Shown piece after piece: positions 49,136 through 57,350 of a stretch of DNA of 64,000 bases. Made by a program: the position numbers and the translations under genes. The DNA comes from an uncultured Paracoccaceae bacterium (GTDB lineage: Bacteria; Pseudomonadota; Alphaproteobacteria; Rhodobacterales; Rhodobacteraceae): assembly GCA_947498415.1 (NCBI GenBank), contig CANMKB010000001.1:739694-803693 (forward strand), read 5' to 3'. The first letter of the stretch is position 1, and every line of letters begins with the position of its first letter. The notes beneath the pieces are model-generated. The model worked only from the letters and a program-made list of their open reading frames with translations. It ran no database searches and was not told the origin of the DNA.

Positions 49136-49384
49136 TTAAGCAACAGCCAAAGAACGGTCGAGTCGTGCATACCCGCGGCGCTGAACGCGGTTACGAATGC
49201 GGTCGGCCGCAACGGAAGCTTCACGAAGGTTAGAGAATGTAACTTTGCTTTCGCAGCCTCTACCGCCAGCTATGCCCCATTCACACAGCACCGAAATGTT
49301 ATCAAAAAGATCATACGACAACTCTACCCGATAGTATCTCGGGCGGCGTGATTTACGTCGGTGATACATAAGACATACGGCCAT
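49136..49384 (-). CDS. Small WGR-domain protein
   Basis: Basic protein of 82 residues. The segment EWGIAGGRGCESKVTF followed by a helix (REASVAADRIRNRV) matches the WGR domain, a nucleic-acid-contacting module also found in PARPs. Stand-alone WGR proteins of this size are common in alphaproteobacteria and have no assigned function. The start is uncertain: ATG at 49384 or at 49369. It is convergent with the formate dehydrogenase gene and divergent from a LysR-type gene across a repeat-rich spacer. Confidence 0.75.
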   Translation of the reverse strand: MAVCLMYHRRKSRRPRYYRVELSYDLFDNISVLCEWGIAGGRGCESKVTFSNLREASVAADRIRNRVQRRGYARLDRSLAVA

Positions 49385-49401
49385 ACAGTCAGACTAGCCT
49401 C

Positions 49402-49567
49402 TTGATTCGAGCGAATCAACTAAACCGTTCGAATCGTTGCATCAAGTTAAAATCGGCATCCGATTCACTGACATTTATTGGAAACAAGGTGCGGTTGTTT
49501 GGCGCGTGGTCTCTTGATGAAACTCAGCAAGGATATACATGCATGACACTGCGCATGTCATATGCGC
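49402..49567. promoter_or_regulatory. Cluster of inverted repeats between WGR and LysR genes
   Basis: TTGATTCG-AG-CGAATCAA is a perfect 8-2-8 inverted repeat at 49402-49419. CGAATC recurs at 49430-49435. AATCGG-3-CCGATT is at 49452-49466. GCGCAT-5-ATGCGC is at 49551-49567, about 30 bases before the LysR start. The first repeat has the interrupted-dyad form of LysR-type operators. Four GANTC methylation sites (49404, 49413, 49431, 49463) fall within 64 bases. Confidence 0.55.
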
Positions 49568-49598
49568 CCGAAATCCTAAAAAATAAGAGCACGATATT

Positions 49599-50471
49599 AT
49601 GCCAGCACATTGGGACGATTTGAAAACCGTTATGCATCTCGTGCGGAAGGGCTCGTTGGCAACAGCTGGTGACGCCCTAGAGGTGAGCTATACAACGGTG
49701 GCGCGCCGTATCAAACGCATTGAAGAAGACCTTGGGTTGCAGCTCTTCGAGCGCCTGGCAGATGGCTATCAGCCAACTGACGCCGGTCGCTTGGTTGCAG
49801 AGCGGGCTGCTGCCATGGAAAGCCAAGAGCACGATTTGATGCGTCATTTGTCCTCTGTGGATGAGACGCTCAAAGGGACACTCACGATTACGGCCCCTCA
49901 GTTGGTGTTTACGGGTATGATTGGGCCAGCAATTCGTGAGTACAGTCGCTTGTACCCAGAAGTGCAAATCCAGCTCAGGGCGTCGGTAGAGATGCTTGAC
50001 CTCAGCCGGCGCGAGGCAGATTTGGCCATCCGCGTGAGTAATGATCCTGGAGATAGCCTGGTAGGGCGTCGGTTGGCTCAGCAACAAAGTGGGTTCTTTG
50101 CCGTCCCAGAGCTGGTTGATATGCTGGGGAAGGATCCAAAGGCCCGCGTGAATTGGATTGGGTTTAACCAAAACCCGAAGGTGCCTGATGTTGTGATGGA
50201 ACATTTCCCCAATACCAAGATTGGTTTGCTTTCTGACGACTACATTTCGATGCTCAGTGCTGCAAAAATGGGTGTTGGTATAGTTGAAATCCCGTTCTCG
50301 ATCGGGCGTCAGGCAGAGGGTTTGCGGTTGATAGAAACGCTCCCTCCGCGCGAATTTCCTGACATTTGGATGGTTGCGCATCGGGATGTTTGGGCATCGG
50401 CCAAGGTCGCGGCATTTCGAGAGTTACTCTTGCCGATTTTTCGTGAACGGCGCACACAGTTTACAGCCTAA
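49599..50471 (+). CDS. LysR family transcriptional regulator
   Basis: LysR-type regulator of 290 residues. The winged helix-turn-helix fills residues 1-62 (GSLATAGDALEVSYTTVARRIKRIEEDLGLQLFER), and a periplasmic-binding-protein-like effector domain follows. The effector is unknown. It is divergent from the WGR gene, and the spacer contains LysR-like inverted repeats, so it probably controls itself and perhaps that gene. Confidence 0.92.
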   Translation: MPAHWDDLKTVMHLVRKGSLATAGDALEVSYTTVARRIKRIEEDLGLQLFERLADGYQPTDAGRLVAERAAAMESQEHDLMRHLSSVDETLKGTLTITAPQLVFTGMIGPAIREYSRLYPEVQIQLRASVEMLDLSRREADLAIRVSNDPGDSLVGRRLAQQQSGFFAVPELVDMLGKDPKARVNWIGFNQNPKVPDVVMEHFPNTKIGLLSDDYISMLSAAKMGVGIVEIPFSIGRQAEGLRLIETLPPREFPDIWMVAHRDVWASAKVAAFRELLLPIFRERRTQFTA

Positions 50472-50786
50472 TCCAAAAAGAAAGCCCCCGCTGCCGGTGT
50501 GGTCGAGCGGGGGAGTGGGAGTGACTTGCCCGGAACGTTACTGAGGCAGACGGCCCGAGATTTCCGACTTAGGAAGAGGAAATCAGTCTGAATTCTCCGA
50601 TACTTACTTCTACAACAATAAGCTGATGAAATCTAGATGTAGTATGCTAAGGTGGTTATCTGTCAGCATATTGAGCAAATTCTTGCCCATTTGGCGCTCT
50701 CCTCATCTGCCCAAAGCAAAGTTTGGCGTCTCGCACATTTTAGCGCACACTACAGGTGGGGATGCTGAAACCACTTGGAGGGGAAG
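50472..50786. other. Intergenic region with one hairpin
   Basis: About 315 bases without a gene. An 8-bp stem CCCCCGCT/AGCGGGGG with a 13-base loop at 50486-50514 follows the LysR stop by 14 bases; it has no T-run but may end that transcript. A purine-rich ribosome site at 50777-50783 serves the next gene. Nothing else stands out. Confidence 0.5.
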
Positions 50787-52415
50787 ATGCGAATACTCTT
50801 TGCGGCAATAGCAATTGTTTCGTTTATGATTGCGACGTCAAGCCAAGCACGTGATTTGGCATTGATCGTTGATCAGCAGAACTATCGGTATTTGAAAGAC
50901 CTGCCGAAAGATCGCGGACTTTCTCAATTTGAGCAGACACTTTTGAATGCGGGTTTCGAAGTGGAACTGTTGCGCGACGCTTCTATCGGGGCATTGCGTG
51001 CGGCAGTATTTGCCACTGACACTGCGGCCGAAGCAGAGGCTGGTCGTGTGATCATCTTTGTGCGCGGGCACGTTGTGACCGATGGCACCGACAATTGGTT
51101 GATCTCGAGTGAATCGCGTGTCCCTGATCGATTTGATGTGGGCAGCAAGGCGCTTTCCCTTTCCTTGTTCGAGCGAACCTTGGGCCATGCAGCAGGGCGC
51201 TCTCTCCTCCTTGTCGCGCCCTCATCGCGCCCGCTTGATGGCTTGGATGGGCTTTCCGTCGGTGCATCTACATTGCAACCAGGGCAGGGTGTGACGGCAA
51301 TGCTTGGCCGCTCTTCGGACCTTCGCTCCGCCGTTGATGGGTTGCTGAATGAGGGCACGACAATCACCGACGTGGCTGAACGATTGTCTGATCTACAAGT
51401 GACCGGCTTTATGCCGCGTTCAATCCCATTCTCTGTGGCGGATGCGCCGGGTGCTCCGGCTCAAGATCTTGGCGAGGTCGCCTATTGGAGTGCTGTGCGC
51501 GATATAGGGACCAAGGATGCGATTGATGCCTACTTGAACCGATACCCAAATGGTATTTTCGCTGACGAGGCGCGGCGCACAATTGTTGCACAAGTCACAG
51601 ATCGTGAAACGCAGTTGAAAGAGGCCGAGGCGAACATGCGATTGTCTCGAAACGCGCGACGCGCTATCCAGCGGGATCTGGCCTTGCTTGGGTTTAATCC
51701 GCGAGGGATCGATGGAGTGTTTGGACCTTCGACTCGCAGGGCTGTTGCTGCATGGCAAACCGATCAGGGCCTTGAACCACATGGGTATTTGGATCGGGAT
51801 CAGCGTGGTTTGATGCAAGAAGCTGCGCTTCGTCGAGCGGCAGCGCTAGAAGAAGAAGCAAGGCGGCGCCGCGAAATCGAAGAGGCCCAAGATCGTGCTT
51901 TTTGGCAAGATAGCGGTTCGCGTCGCACCGAATCTGGTTATCGGGCTTATCTCGATAAATTCCCTGACGGGCTATACTCGGGGATCGCACGAGATGAGCT
52001 GAACGCCATCGAAGCGGAACGACGCGCCGAAATGGATGCCCGTGAACGCATCGCTTGGGATGCGGCGAGAAACCAGAACACCATAGAGTCCTACAACCGC
52101 TTCTTATCTGAGTATCCAGGAGGGGTGTTTGCAGAGGCTGCTCAGACCAGAATTTCTGAGTTAGGTAGTGAAGTGAGGGATGCCGAACTGCGTGCTAAAT
52201 ACATAGGCGTTGAGAAATCCGTTGCAGGCTCTGGTGCTGCGCGGCTTCTGATTGAAGGGCGGCTTGCAGCTTTGGGGCTTGATCCGGGAGAGGCTGATGG
52301 AAAGTTCACGCGTCAAACCCGAAAAGCCCTTAGACGCTTTCAGCGTGTAAGAAACCTTGAGCCAACCGGCTATGTTGACCAGGCTACCATGGTTCAACTT
52401 TTGCTCGGGCGCTAA
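50787..52415 (+). CDS. Degenerate caspase-fold protein with two peptidoglycan-binding domains
   Basis: Secreted protein of 542 residues with a signal peptide (cut near SSQA). Residues 24-225 look like a caspase/C14 fold: LALIVDQQNY start, catalytic-type histidine in VRGH (His95). The position expected for the cysteine reads LLLVAPSSRP (145-149) with no cysteine, so it is probably inactive. Three repeats of the form YL-x2-YP-x-G-x-FA-x-EA lie near 248-262, 387-401 and 439-452. Peptidoglycan-binding domains are at about 287-342 and 482-541. GGAGGGG precedes the ATG. It probably acts as a cell-wall-bound scaffold. Confidence 0.8.
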   Translation: MRILFAAIAIVSFMIATSSQARDLALIVDQQNYRYLKDLPKDRGLSQFEQTLLNAGFEVELLRDASIGALRAAVFATDTAAEAEAGRVIIFVRGHVVTDGTDNWLISSESRVPDRFDVGSKALSLSLFERTLGHAAGRSLLLVAPSSRPLDGLDGLSVGASTLQPGQGVTAMLGRSSDLRSAVDGLLNEGTTITDVAERLSDLQVTGFMPRSIPFSVADAPGAPAQDLGEVAYWSAVRDIGTKDAIDAYLNRYPNGIFADEARRTIVAQVTDRETQLKEAEANMRLSRNARRAIQRDLALLGFNPRGIDGVFGPSTRRAVAAWQTDQGLEPHGYLDRDQRGLMQEAALRRAAALEEEARRRREIEEAQDRAFWQDSGSRRTESGYRAYLDKFPDGLYSGIARDELNAIEAERRAEMDARERIAWDAARNQNTIESYNRFLSEYPGGVFAEAAQTRISELGSEVRDAELRAKYIGVEKSVAGSGAARLLIEGRLAALGLDPGEADGKFTRQTRKALRRFQRVRNLEPTGYVDQATMVQLLLGR

Positions 52416-52430
52416 ACACCGGAACATTAA

Positions 52431-52460
52431 AAAAACCGCTTCGAAAACGAAGCGGTTTCT
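52431..52460. terminator. Bidirectional terminator between the pseudo-caspase gene and rpmJ
   Basis: Perfect 11-bp stem AAACCGCTTCG/CGAAGCGGTTT with a 4-base loop. A-run on the left and T/A-rich flank on the right allow use by both converging genes. Confidence 0.88.
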
Positions 52461-52483
52461 AATCTCTGCCAAAGGCGTCGGGT

Positions 52484-52609
52484 TTAGCCCTGACGTGCTT
52501 TGAAGCGGCGCTGCGTCTTGTTGATGACGTAAACGCGGCCCTTACGGCGCACAATGCGGCAGTCGCGGTGACGCTGCTTGAGCGAGCGGAGCGAGTTCTT
52601 GACCTTCAT
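52484..52609 (-). CDS. rpmJ: 50S ribosomal protein L36
   Basis: Very small basic protein of 41 residues, read directly from the minus strand: it opens [17 protein letters not shown] and ends RRFKARQG. This is the longer L36 form, which lacks the full zinc-binding set and is usual in alphaproteobacteria. It lies between the terminator and tRNA-Val. Confidence 0.95.
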   Translation of the reverse strand: MKVKNSLRSLKQRHRDCRIVRRKGRVYVINKTQRRFKARQG

Positions 52610-52682
52610 AGTCTTCTCCTCATATCGCGGCGCGGCGTGCGCCTGTTATCGGGCTGCCCTTATAGAAAGGGCGGTGAAATCA

Positions 52683-52757
52683 TGGTGGGCGATACAAGGA
52701 TCGAACTTGTGACCCCTTCGATGTCAACGAAGTGCTCTACCGCTGAGCTAATCGCCC
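52683..52757 (-). tRNA. tRNA-Val (anticodon GAC)
   Basis: The minus strand folds into a complete 75-base tRNA. The acceptor is GGGCGAT/ATCGCCC, the anticodon stem is CTTCG/CGAAG with loop TTGACAT and anticodon GAC, and the T arm contains GTTCGATCC. The 3' CCA is encoded. A 6-bp hairpin GCCCTT/AAGGGC at 52656-52672, just past its 3' end, may help termination. Confidence 0.96.
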
Positions 52758-52908
52758 ATGAAACCGTTGCAGCACTCGTGCCCCTTAAGAAAAGGAGCGC
52801 GGGATTTCCGCGCTGGTGGAGGGGTCTATAAAAGGAGTCGCAGGGGGGATCAAGGGCTTTCGGAAAATATCTTTTTCGGGCTATGATTTATTTCGAACAG
52901 GAGAGCAA

Positions 52909-53769
52909 ATGCCCGCACGCGCATATATATTGGACCGGCCCAAAGAATGCACTTCCTCGGTGGTTTTTGCGTCACCGCATAGCGGCAGTGACTACCCGGA
53001 CTGGTTTCTGCGCAAGACGATTCTATCGGATTTGGCTATCCGGAGCTCAGAAGACGCATTTGTCGATAAACTGTTTGATCGGGCGTCCGACTATGGGGCA
53101 CCTTTTTTGAAAGCAGGCGCACCACGTGCCTTTATTGATTATAACCGCAGCGCAGAAGAGCTAGACCCGGCGCTCATTTCTGGCATTCGAAAATCCGGGA
53201 ACAACTTGCGCGTTGCTTCGGGATTGGGAGTGATCCCTCGGGTGGTGGCCAATGGTCAGCCGATCTATCGCGGAAAATTGGGACTGGAAGAGGCCGAGGC
53301 GAGGCTAAACACCTATTGGCGGCCGTATCACAATGCGCTTCAATCACTGCTCAACGAGGCCAGATTCAAGTTTGGGCATGCGATCTTAATCGACTGTCAC
53401 TCGATGCCTCATGAGGCGTTAGAGAACGTGAGGTTCTCAAAAGGGGTGCGGCCTCAAATTGTGCTAGGGGATCGTTTCGGAGCATCTGCGCACCCAGACA
53501 TCGTCAATCAGATCGAAGCCGCGTTTGAGGGGGCAGGGTTTACCGTATCGCGCAATACACCTTTCGCCGGTGCATTTGTGACCCAGCACTATGGCCGCCC
53601 CTCACGGGATCAGTTCGCTGTTCAGGTCGAAATCGACCGGTCTTTGTACATGGACGAAAAACGAATAGAGCCCAACGAAGACTTTCCCAAAGTGCGCCGT
53701 GCACTACAAAAGGTCATGGCGCAGATCACCGCAATCGGGCGACCTGCACAAAAGCTTGCAGCAGAGTAA
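52909..53769 (+). CDS. N-formylglutamate amidohydrolase family protein
   Basis: Zinc-dependent hydrolase of 286 residues. The family motifs SPHSGSDYP near the N-terminus, FIDYNRS, and ILIDCHSMPHE in the middle carry the likely metal ligands. The classical reaction is N-formyl-L-glutamate to glutamate plus formate (HutG), the last step of one histidine-degradation route. No hut genes are adjacent, so the substrate is uncertain. The ATG at 52909 follows AGGAG; the longer frame starts inside the tRNA promoter region and is rejected. Confidence 0.88.
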   Translation: MPARAYILDRPKECTSSVVFASPHSGSDYPDWFLRKTILSDLAIRSSEDAFVDKLFDRASDYGAPFLKAGAPRAFIDYNRSAEELDPALISGIRKSGNNLRVASGLGVIPRVVANGQPIYRGKLGLEEAEARLNTYWRPYHNALQSLLNEARFKFGHAILIDCHSMPHEALENVRFSKGVRPQIVLGDRFGASAHPDIVNQIEAAFEGAGFTVSRNTPFAGAFVTQHYGRPSRDQFAVQVEIDRSLYMDEKRIEPNEDFPKVRRALQKVMAQITAIGRPAQKLAAE

Positions 53770-53789
53770 TCTCTGCGTAACAGATGTCG

Positions 53790-54248
53790 TTATACAGCCT
53801 GCGCTTCGGGCTTGGCATGAACGGCACGAAACGCGATTGAGAGGCGGTTCCAGGTGTTGATCATTGTGATCACAGCTGTGAGCTTAACCATCTCTTCATC
53901 ACTAAAATGGTTGCGGGTTTCTTCAAAGAGAGCGTCATCTGGTGTGCTGCTCCCAAGTCGGGTCAAAGATTCCGTCCATTTAAAAGCAGTTCGCTCGCGC
54001 TCTGAATATAGGAAACTATCGTGCCACGCTGGCACGAGATAAAGGCGCTGTTCTGTTTCGCCGTCTTTCTTGGCTTCTCTGGTATGTAAGTCGATGCAAT
54101 AGGCGCAGCCATTGATCTGAGATGCTCGCAGTTTGACCAAATGAATCAAACTACGCTCCAATCCGCTTTCTTCGATAGCAGTGTTTAGGGTTAAGAAATT
54201 TTGCAATAGCGCTGGGGCCGCGCTCCAGTAATCGAGGCGAGGTTGCAT
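53790..54248 (-). CDS. AhpD-like carboxymuconolactone decarboxylase family protein
   Basis: Small all-helical protein of 152 residues. The AhpD redox motif is complete: Cys48-x-x-Cys51 with His55 (GCAYCIDLH), which gives thiol-dependent peroxidase activity in characterised relatives. The upstream gene, 23 bases away, is an Rrf2-type regulator and probably controls this gene in response to oxidative or iron-sulfur stress. Confidence 0.9.
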   Translation of the reverse strand: MQPRLDYWSAAPALLQNFLTLNTAIEESGLERSLIHLVKLRASQINGCAYCIDLHTREAKKDGETEQRLYLVPAWHDSFLYSERERTAFKWTESLTRLGSSTPDDALFEETRNHFSDEEMVKLTAVITMINTWNRLSIAFRAVHAKPEAQAV

Positions 54249-54271
54249 GATGTTCTCCTTATGTGTCGAGA

Positions 54272-54772
54272 TTAAGTGGGTTGAGGTCTTATGTTTTCTG
54301 CAATGTAGGTTTCACCGCTTTTCAGCAGACGCGGATCAGCCGTTGCAATGTGCTCAATATTGAGGGCGGCAATCGTGATTTTTCGTAGCTCATCACGATA
54401 GGCTTGTTCGGCCTTTAACATGGCGACATTGATCCCGCAGGGCTTTGGAAAGATGTCACCATCTGGCAAACACGGCCCATTCTTGCGGATTTCTTTGCAT
54501 CGGAAAGCAGGTTCAGCGCCTTCTACCGACAGCACGATGTCCAACAAGCTTATCTGATGCGCTGATCGCGCTAAGCGATACCCGCCATGCGGGCCGGGGA
54601 CAGATGCCAGAATGTTGTCAGCAACGAGCAACTTTAAGTGCTTTACGAGATAACTTGAGGATACCCCATAATACGTCGCCAATGCCGCGGCGGGCATGAC
54701 TTGTGTTCCATCTAAGGAAGCCAATGAGGCCACGCAGTGAATGGCCGTTTCGACACCGTCGCCAAGTTTCAT
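54272..54772 (-). CDS. Rrf2 family transcriptional regulator
   Basis: Winged-helix regulator of 166 residues (HTH near VMPAAALATYYGVSSSYLVKHL). Three cysteines in the C-terminal part, Cys92, Cys101 and Cys112 (C-8-C-10-C), fall where IscR and NsrR hold an iron-sulfur cluster, but the spacing is longer than in those proteins. A cluster or a thiol switch is likely but unproven. It is co-transcribed with the AhpD-like gene, presumably as its regulator. Confidence 0.9.
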   Translation of the reverse strand: MKLGDGVETAIHCVASLASLDGTQVMPAAALATYYGVSSSYLVKHLKLLVADNILASVPGPHGGYRLARSAHQISLLDIVLSVEGAEPAFRCKEIRKNGPCLPDGDIFPKPCGINVAMLKAEQAYRDELRKITIAALNIEHIATADPRLLKSGETYIAENIRPQPT

Positions 54773-54856
54773 GTATGCCTCCCGATTCGTGGATATAGTT
54801 TATCATGGATAAGTATTGGCATCAATAAGAGGCGAAGCACGATTTTTGTTGTATCG

Positions 54857-56110
54857 CTATCGGATGCCGCGACCCTTGGAGATTGCTTCTTTGCCAAAAC
54901 GCGCTCGAATCGCGTCGGTCGCGCGTTCGGCCTTTCTGCGCTGGGCTGCCTTAGGATCTAGCAAATCTGCGGATAGGTCGGCCTCGGTCTCGGATACAAT
55001 ATCTGCAATGCCGACACCGATGAGACGATATGGGCCTTGGTTGCCAACCTGATCAAAAAGCCCCTTGGCCGTTTGGTAGATTGTATCTGCCATCTGGGTT
55101 GCATCGCGCAGACTAAGGCGCCGCGAAATGAGCGAGAAATCAGACCGTTTAAGCTTGAGGGTCACAACGCGCCCCGCCTTTGCTTTGGCTTTTGCGCGAT
55201 CTGAAACTTGCTCACTTAGTCGCCAAAGATGCCCGTCTAGCAAATCCAAGCTGCTGGTATCTTCAAAGAACGTTGTTTCTTTGCTGATGCTTTTAACCGG
55301 ATTGCGAGCAGTGACACGGCGACGGTCTTGGCCGCGGGCAAGGTGCCACAGTCGATACCCCATAGAGCCAAAGCGTTCAGAAAGCTCTTTCTGATCCCAT
55401 CGAAGGAGGTCTGAAAAGGTGCGAATACCGGCACGTTCTAAACCTTCTTGGGCTGCCGGGCCGACGCCCCAAATCATGCGAACAGGCTTATCTTTTAGAA
55501 ATGAGTCAGTTTCAGCTTTCCCGATCACAGCAAAGCCCTGCGGCTTGTCGAGATCAGAGGCGACTTTGGCCAGGAATTTGTTGTGGCTGAGGCCAATGGA
55601 CCCCGTGATGCCCAACTCATCTTTCATGCGCTTTATCAGCCGGGCGAGCATGATTGCAGGTGGTTTCCCATGCAGCTTGGCCGTCCCTGACAAATCCATG
55701 AACGCTTCATCAAGTGAGAGAGGCTCGATCGCAGGAGTTAGCTCATCCATCATGGTGCGGACTTTTCGGCTGACGTCTACGTAGACCTGCATTCTTGGTT
55801 TGACGACGACTGCGTCCGGGCAAAGTTTAAGCGCTTGAAACATTGGCATCGCGGAACGCACACCGCGAATCCTGGCGATATAGCAGGCGGTCGACACGAC
55901 ACCTCTGCGTCCTCCACCAATGATGACCGGCTTGTCAGCGAGCTCTGGGTTGTCTCGTTTTTCGACGCTTGCGTAAAAGGCGTCGCAATCCATATGTGCA
56001 ATAGAAAGGTCAAACAGTTCCTCATGCCGGACGATTCGTAGCCCCCCGCAGGCGGGGCACCGACGCGTTTCGGCCACTTCTGTGAGGCATTCACGGCATA
56101 ACGCAGGCAT
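54857..56110 (-). CDS. dinB: DNA polymerase IV with N-terminal zinc ribbon
   Basis: Y-family translesion polymerase of 417 residues. The catalytic acidic residues are in HMDCDAFYASVE and LSLDEAFMD. A C-terminal little-finger domain follows. Unlike E. coli DinB it has an N-terminal extension of about 30 residues holding a CxxC...CxxC set (Cys5, Cys8, Cys18, Cys21), which reads as a zinc ribbon. The ATG at 56110 is preferred; a start 13 codons upstream would overlap the divergent NUDIX start. Only 14 bases separate the two start codons. Confidence 0.93.
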   Translation of the reverse strand: MPALCRECLTEVAETRRCPACGGLRIVRHEELFDLSIAHMDCDAFYASVEKRDNPELADKPVIIGGGRRGVVSTACYIARIRGVRSAMPMFQALKLCPDAVVVKPRMQVYVDVSRKVRTMMDELTPAIEPLSLDEAFMDLSGTAKLHGKPPAIMLARLIKRMKDELGITGSIGLSHNKFLAKVASDLDKPQGFAVIGKAETDSFLKDKPVRMIWGVGPAAQEGLERAGIRTFSDLLRWDQKELSERFGSMGYRLWHLARGQDRRRVTARNPVKSISKETTFFEDTSSLDLLDGHLWRLSEQVSDRAKAKAKAGRVVTLKLKRSDFSLISRRLSLRDATQMADTIYQTAKGLFDQVGNQGPYRLIGVGIADIVSETEADLSADLLDPKAAQRRKAERATDAIRARFGKEAISKGRGIR

Positions 56111-56124
56111 GGTAGGTATCCATT

Positions 56125-56568
56125 GTGAAAGACGTTCCCAGCATAGCATTCCAATACGGCGATGGCAGCAGATTTACGGGTGCCAAGGTGGCAGTTTTTG
56201 TCGGCAGCCAGATCGTTACGATTTTACGCGATGATAAACCTACAATCCCTTATCCTAATTATTGGGATTTAACGGGCGGCGGCCGTGAGGGACATGAAAG
56301 TGCTTGGGAGTGTGCTGCGAGAGAGTGTTTTGAAGAAGTCTCACTGAGGATTTCAAAAGCAGATCTCTTATGGGGGCGACTTTACAAGTCTTTGGGACAG
56401 CAAAACTGGTTCTTCATTGCGCGGGTTGATGCAAGCAGACAACAAGAATTGCATTTAAGAGATGAAGGCCAAGCGCTTCAGCTCATGTCAGTGGATGAAT
56501 ATCTGACTCATCCGAAAGCGATCTCGCGTTTCCAATCTCGCCTGTCCGACTGGATCGCCGGACAGTAG
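56125..56568 (+). CDS. NUDIX hydrolase
   Basis: Pyrophosphohydrolase of 147 residues with a NUDIX box: G-x5-E-x7-RE-x2-EE at GGREGHE...RECFEE. The usual glycine after EE-x is serine (EEVSL). The metal-binding glutamates are kept, so it is probably active. The substrate is not readable from sequence. The start is GTG; no in-frame ATG exists near it. It is divergent from dinB with a 14-base gap, so the two promoters must overlap. Confidence 0.88.
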   Translation: MKDVPSIAFQYGDGSRFTGAKVAVFVGSQIVTILRDDKPTIPYPNYWDLTGGGREGHESAWECAARECFEEVSLRISKADLLWGRLYKSLGQQNWFFIARVDASRQQELHLRDEGQALQLMSVDEYLTHPKAISRFQSRLSDWIAGQ

Positions 56569-56581
56569 GCCGAAGTACGGT

Positions 56582-57277
56582 TTAAATATTTGCAAGTTCG
56601 GCTTGGATGGCTTCTGCCGCTGCTTTAGGGCTGTCAGCTGTCCATACAGGGCGGCCAACAACAATATGGTCTGCACCATCTGAAATTGCGCTAGATGGGG
56701 TTGCGACGCGTTTCTGATCACCCAATGCCGCACCAGTTGGGCGCACTCCAGGGGTCACGATCAGGCGACCTTTGGCTTCAGGCAGGGCACGGATCAGGGC
56801 TGCCTCTTGAGGGCTTGCAATAACGCCATCGGCACCTGATTCAAACGCGCGGCCCGCACGCTCTTGAACCAGATCTTTGATCTCGCCGTCCTTGATCAAA
56901 GCACCGTCCAGATCTTGGCGATCAAGCGAGGTGAGGATTGTGACGGCAAGGATTTTAAGGTCTTTGCCTGCCGCCCCTTCTTTGGCCGCTTTCACGACAT
57001 AGGGGTCGCCATGCACAGTTAGAAAATCAAGATCATACTGCGCAAGCCCACGCACCGCATTTTCGACAGTCGCCCCGATGTCGAACAATTTCATATCCAG
57101 AAAGATCTTTTTGCCATGTTCTTGTTTAAGTTCATTGGCCAAGGCCAAACCGCCACCGGTGAGCATGCCAAGACCGATCTTGTAAAAGGAAACAGCATCT
57201 CCAATTTGCTCTGCAAGTTTCAGGCCTTGCAACGCGTTTGGAACATCAAGGGCTACGATTAGGCGATCATCAGACAT
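56582..57277 (-). CDS. pyrF: Orotidine 5'-phosphate decarboxylase
   Basis: Last enzyme of de novo UMP synthesis, 231 residues, TIM barrel. The N-terminal LIVALDVPN and the catalytic FLDMKLFDIGATVENA segment (Lys-Asp charge array) are intact, as is the phosphate-binding VTPGVRP and IVVGRPVW. It is convergent with the NUDIX gene. Confidence 0.95.
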   Translation of the reverse strand: MSDDRLIVALDVPNALQGLKLAEQIGDAVSFYKIGLGMLTGGGLALANELKQEHGKKIFLDMKLFDIGATVENAVRGLAQYDLDFLTVHGDPYVVKAAKEGAAGKDLKILAVTILTSLDRQDLDGALIKDGEIKDLVQERAGRAFESGADGVIASPQEAALIRALPEAKGRLIVTPGVRPTGAALGDQKRVATPSSAISDGADHIVVGRPVWTADSPKAAAEAIQAELANI

Positions 57278-57350
57278 GGTGGGGGCTCCGGCTCAAGTGA
57301 AATCGGTCGTGTCTACGCCAGCTCGAAATGTGATGCAAGCGCAGGTGCGG

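Noticed and set aside
52683..52757. tRNA gene as an integration site for a mobile element
   Set aside because: No integrase, no repeat of the tRNA 3' end and no foreign-looking genes nearby.
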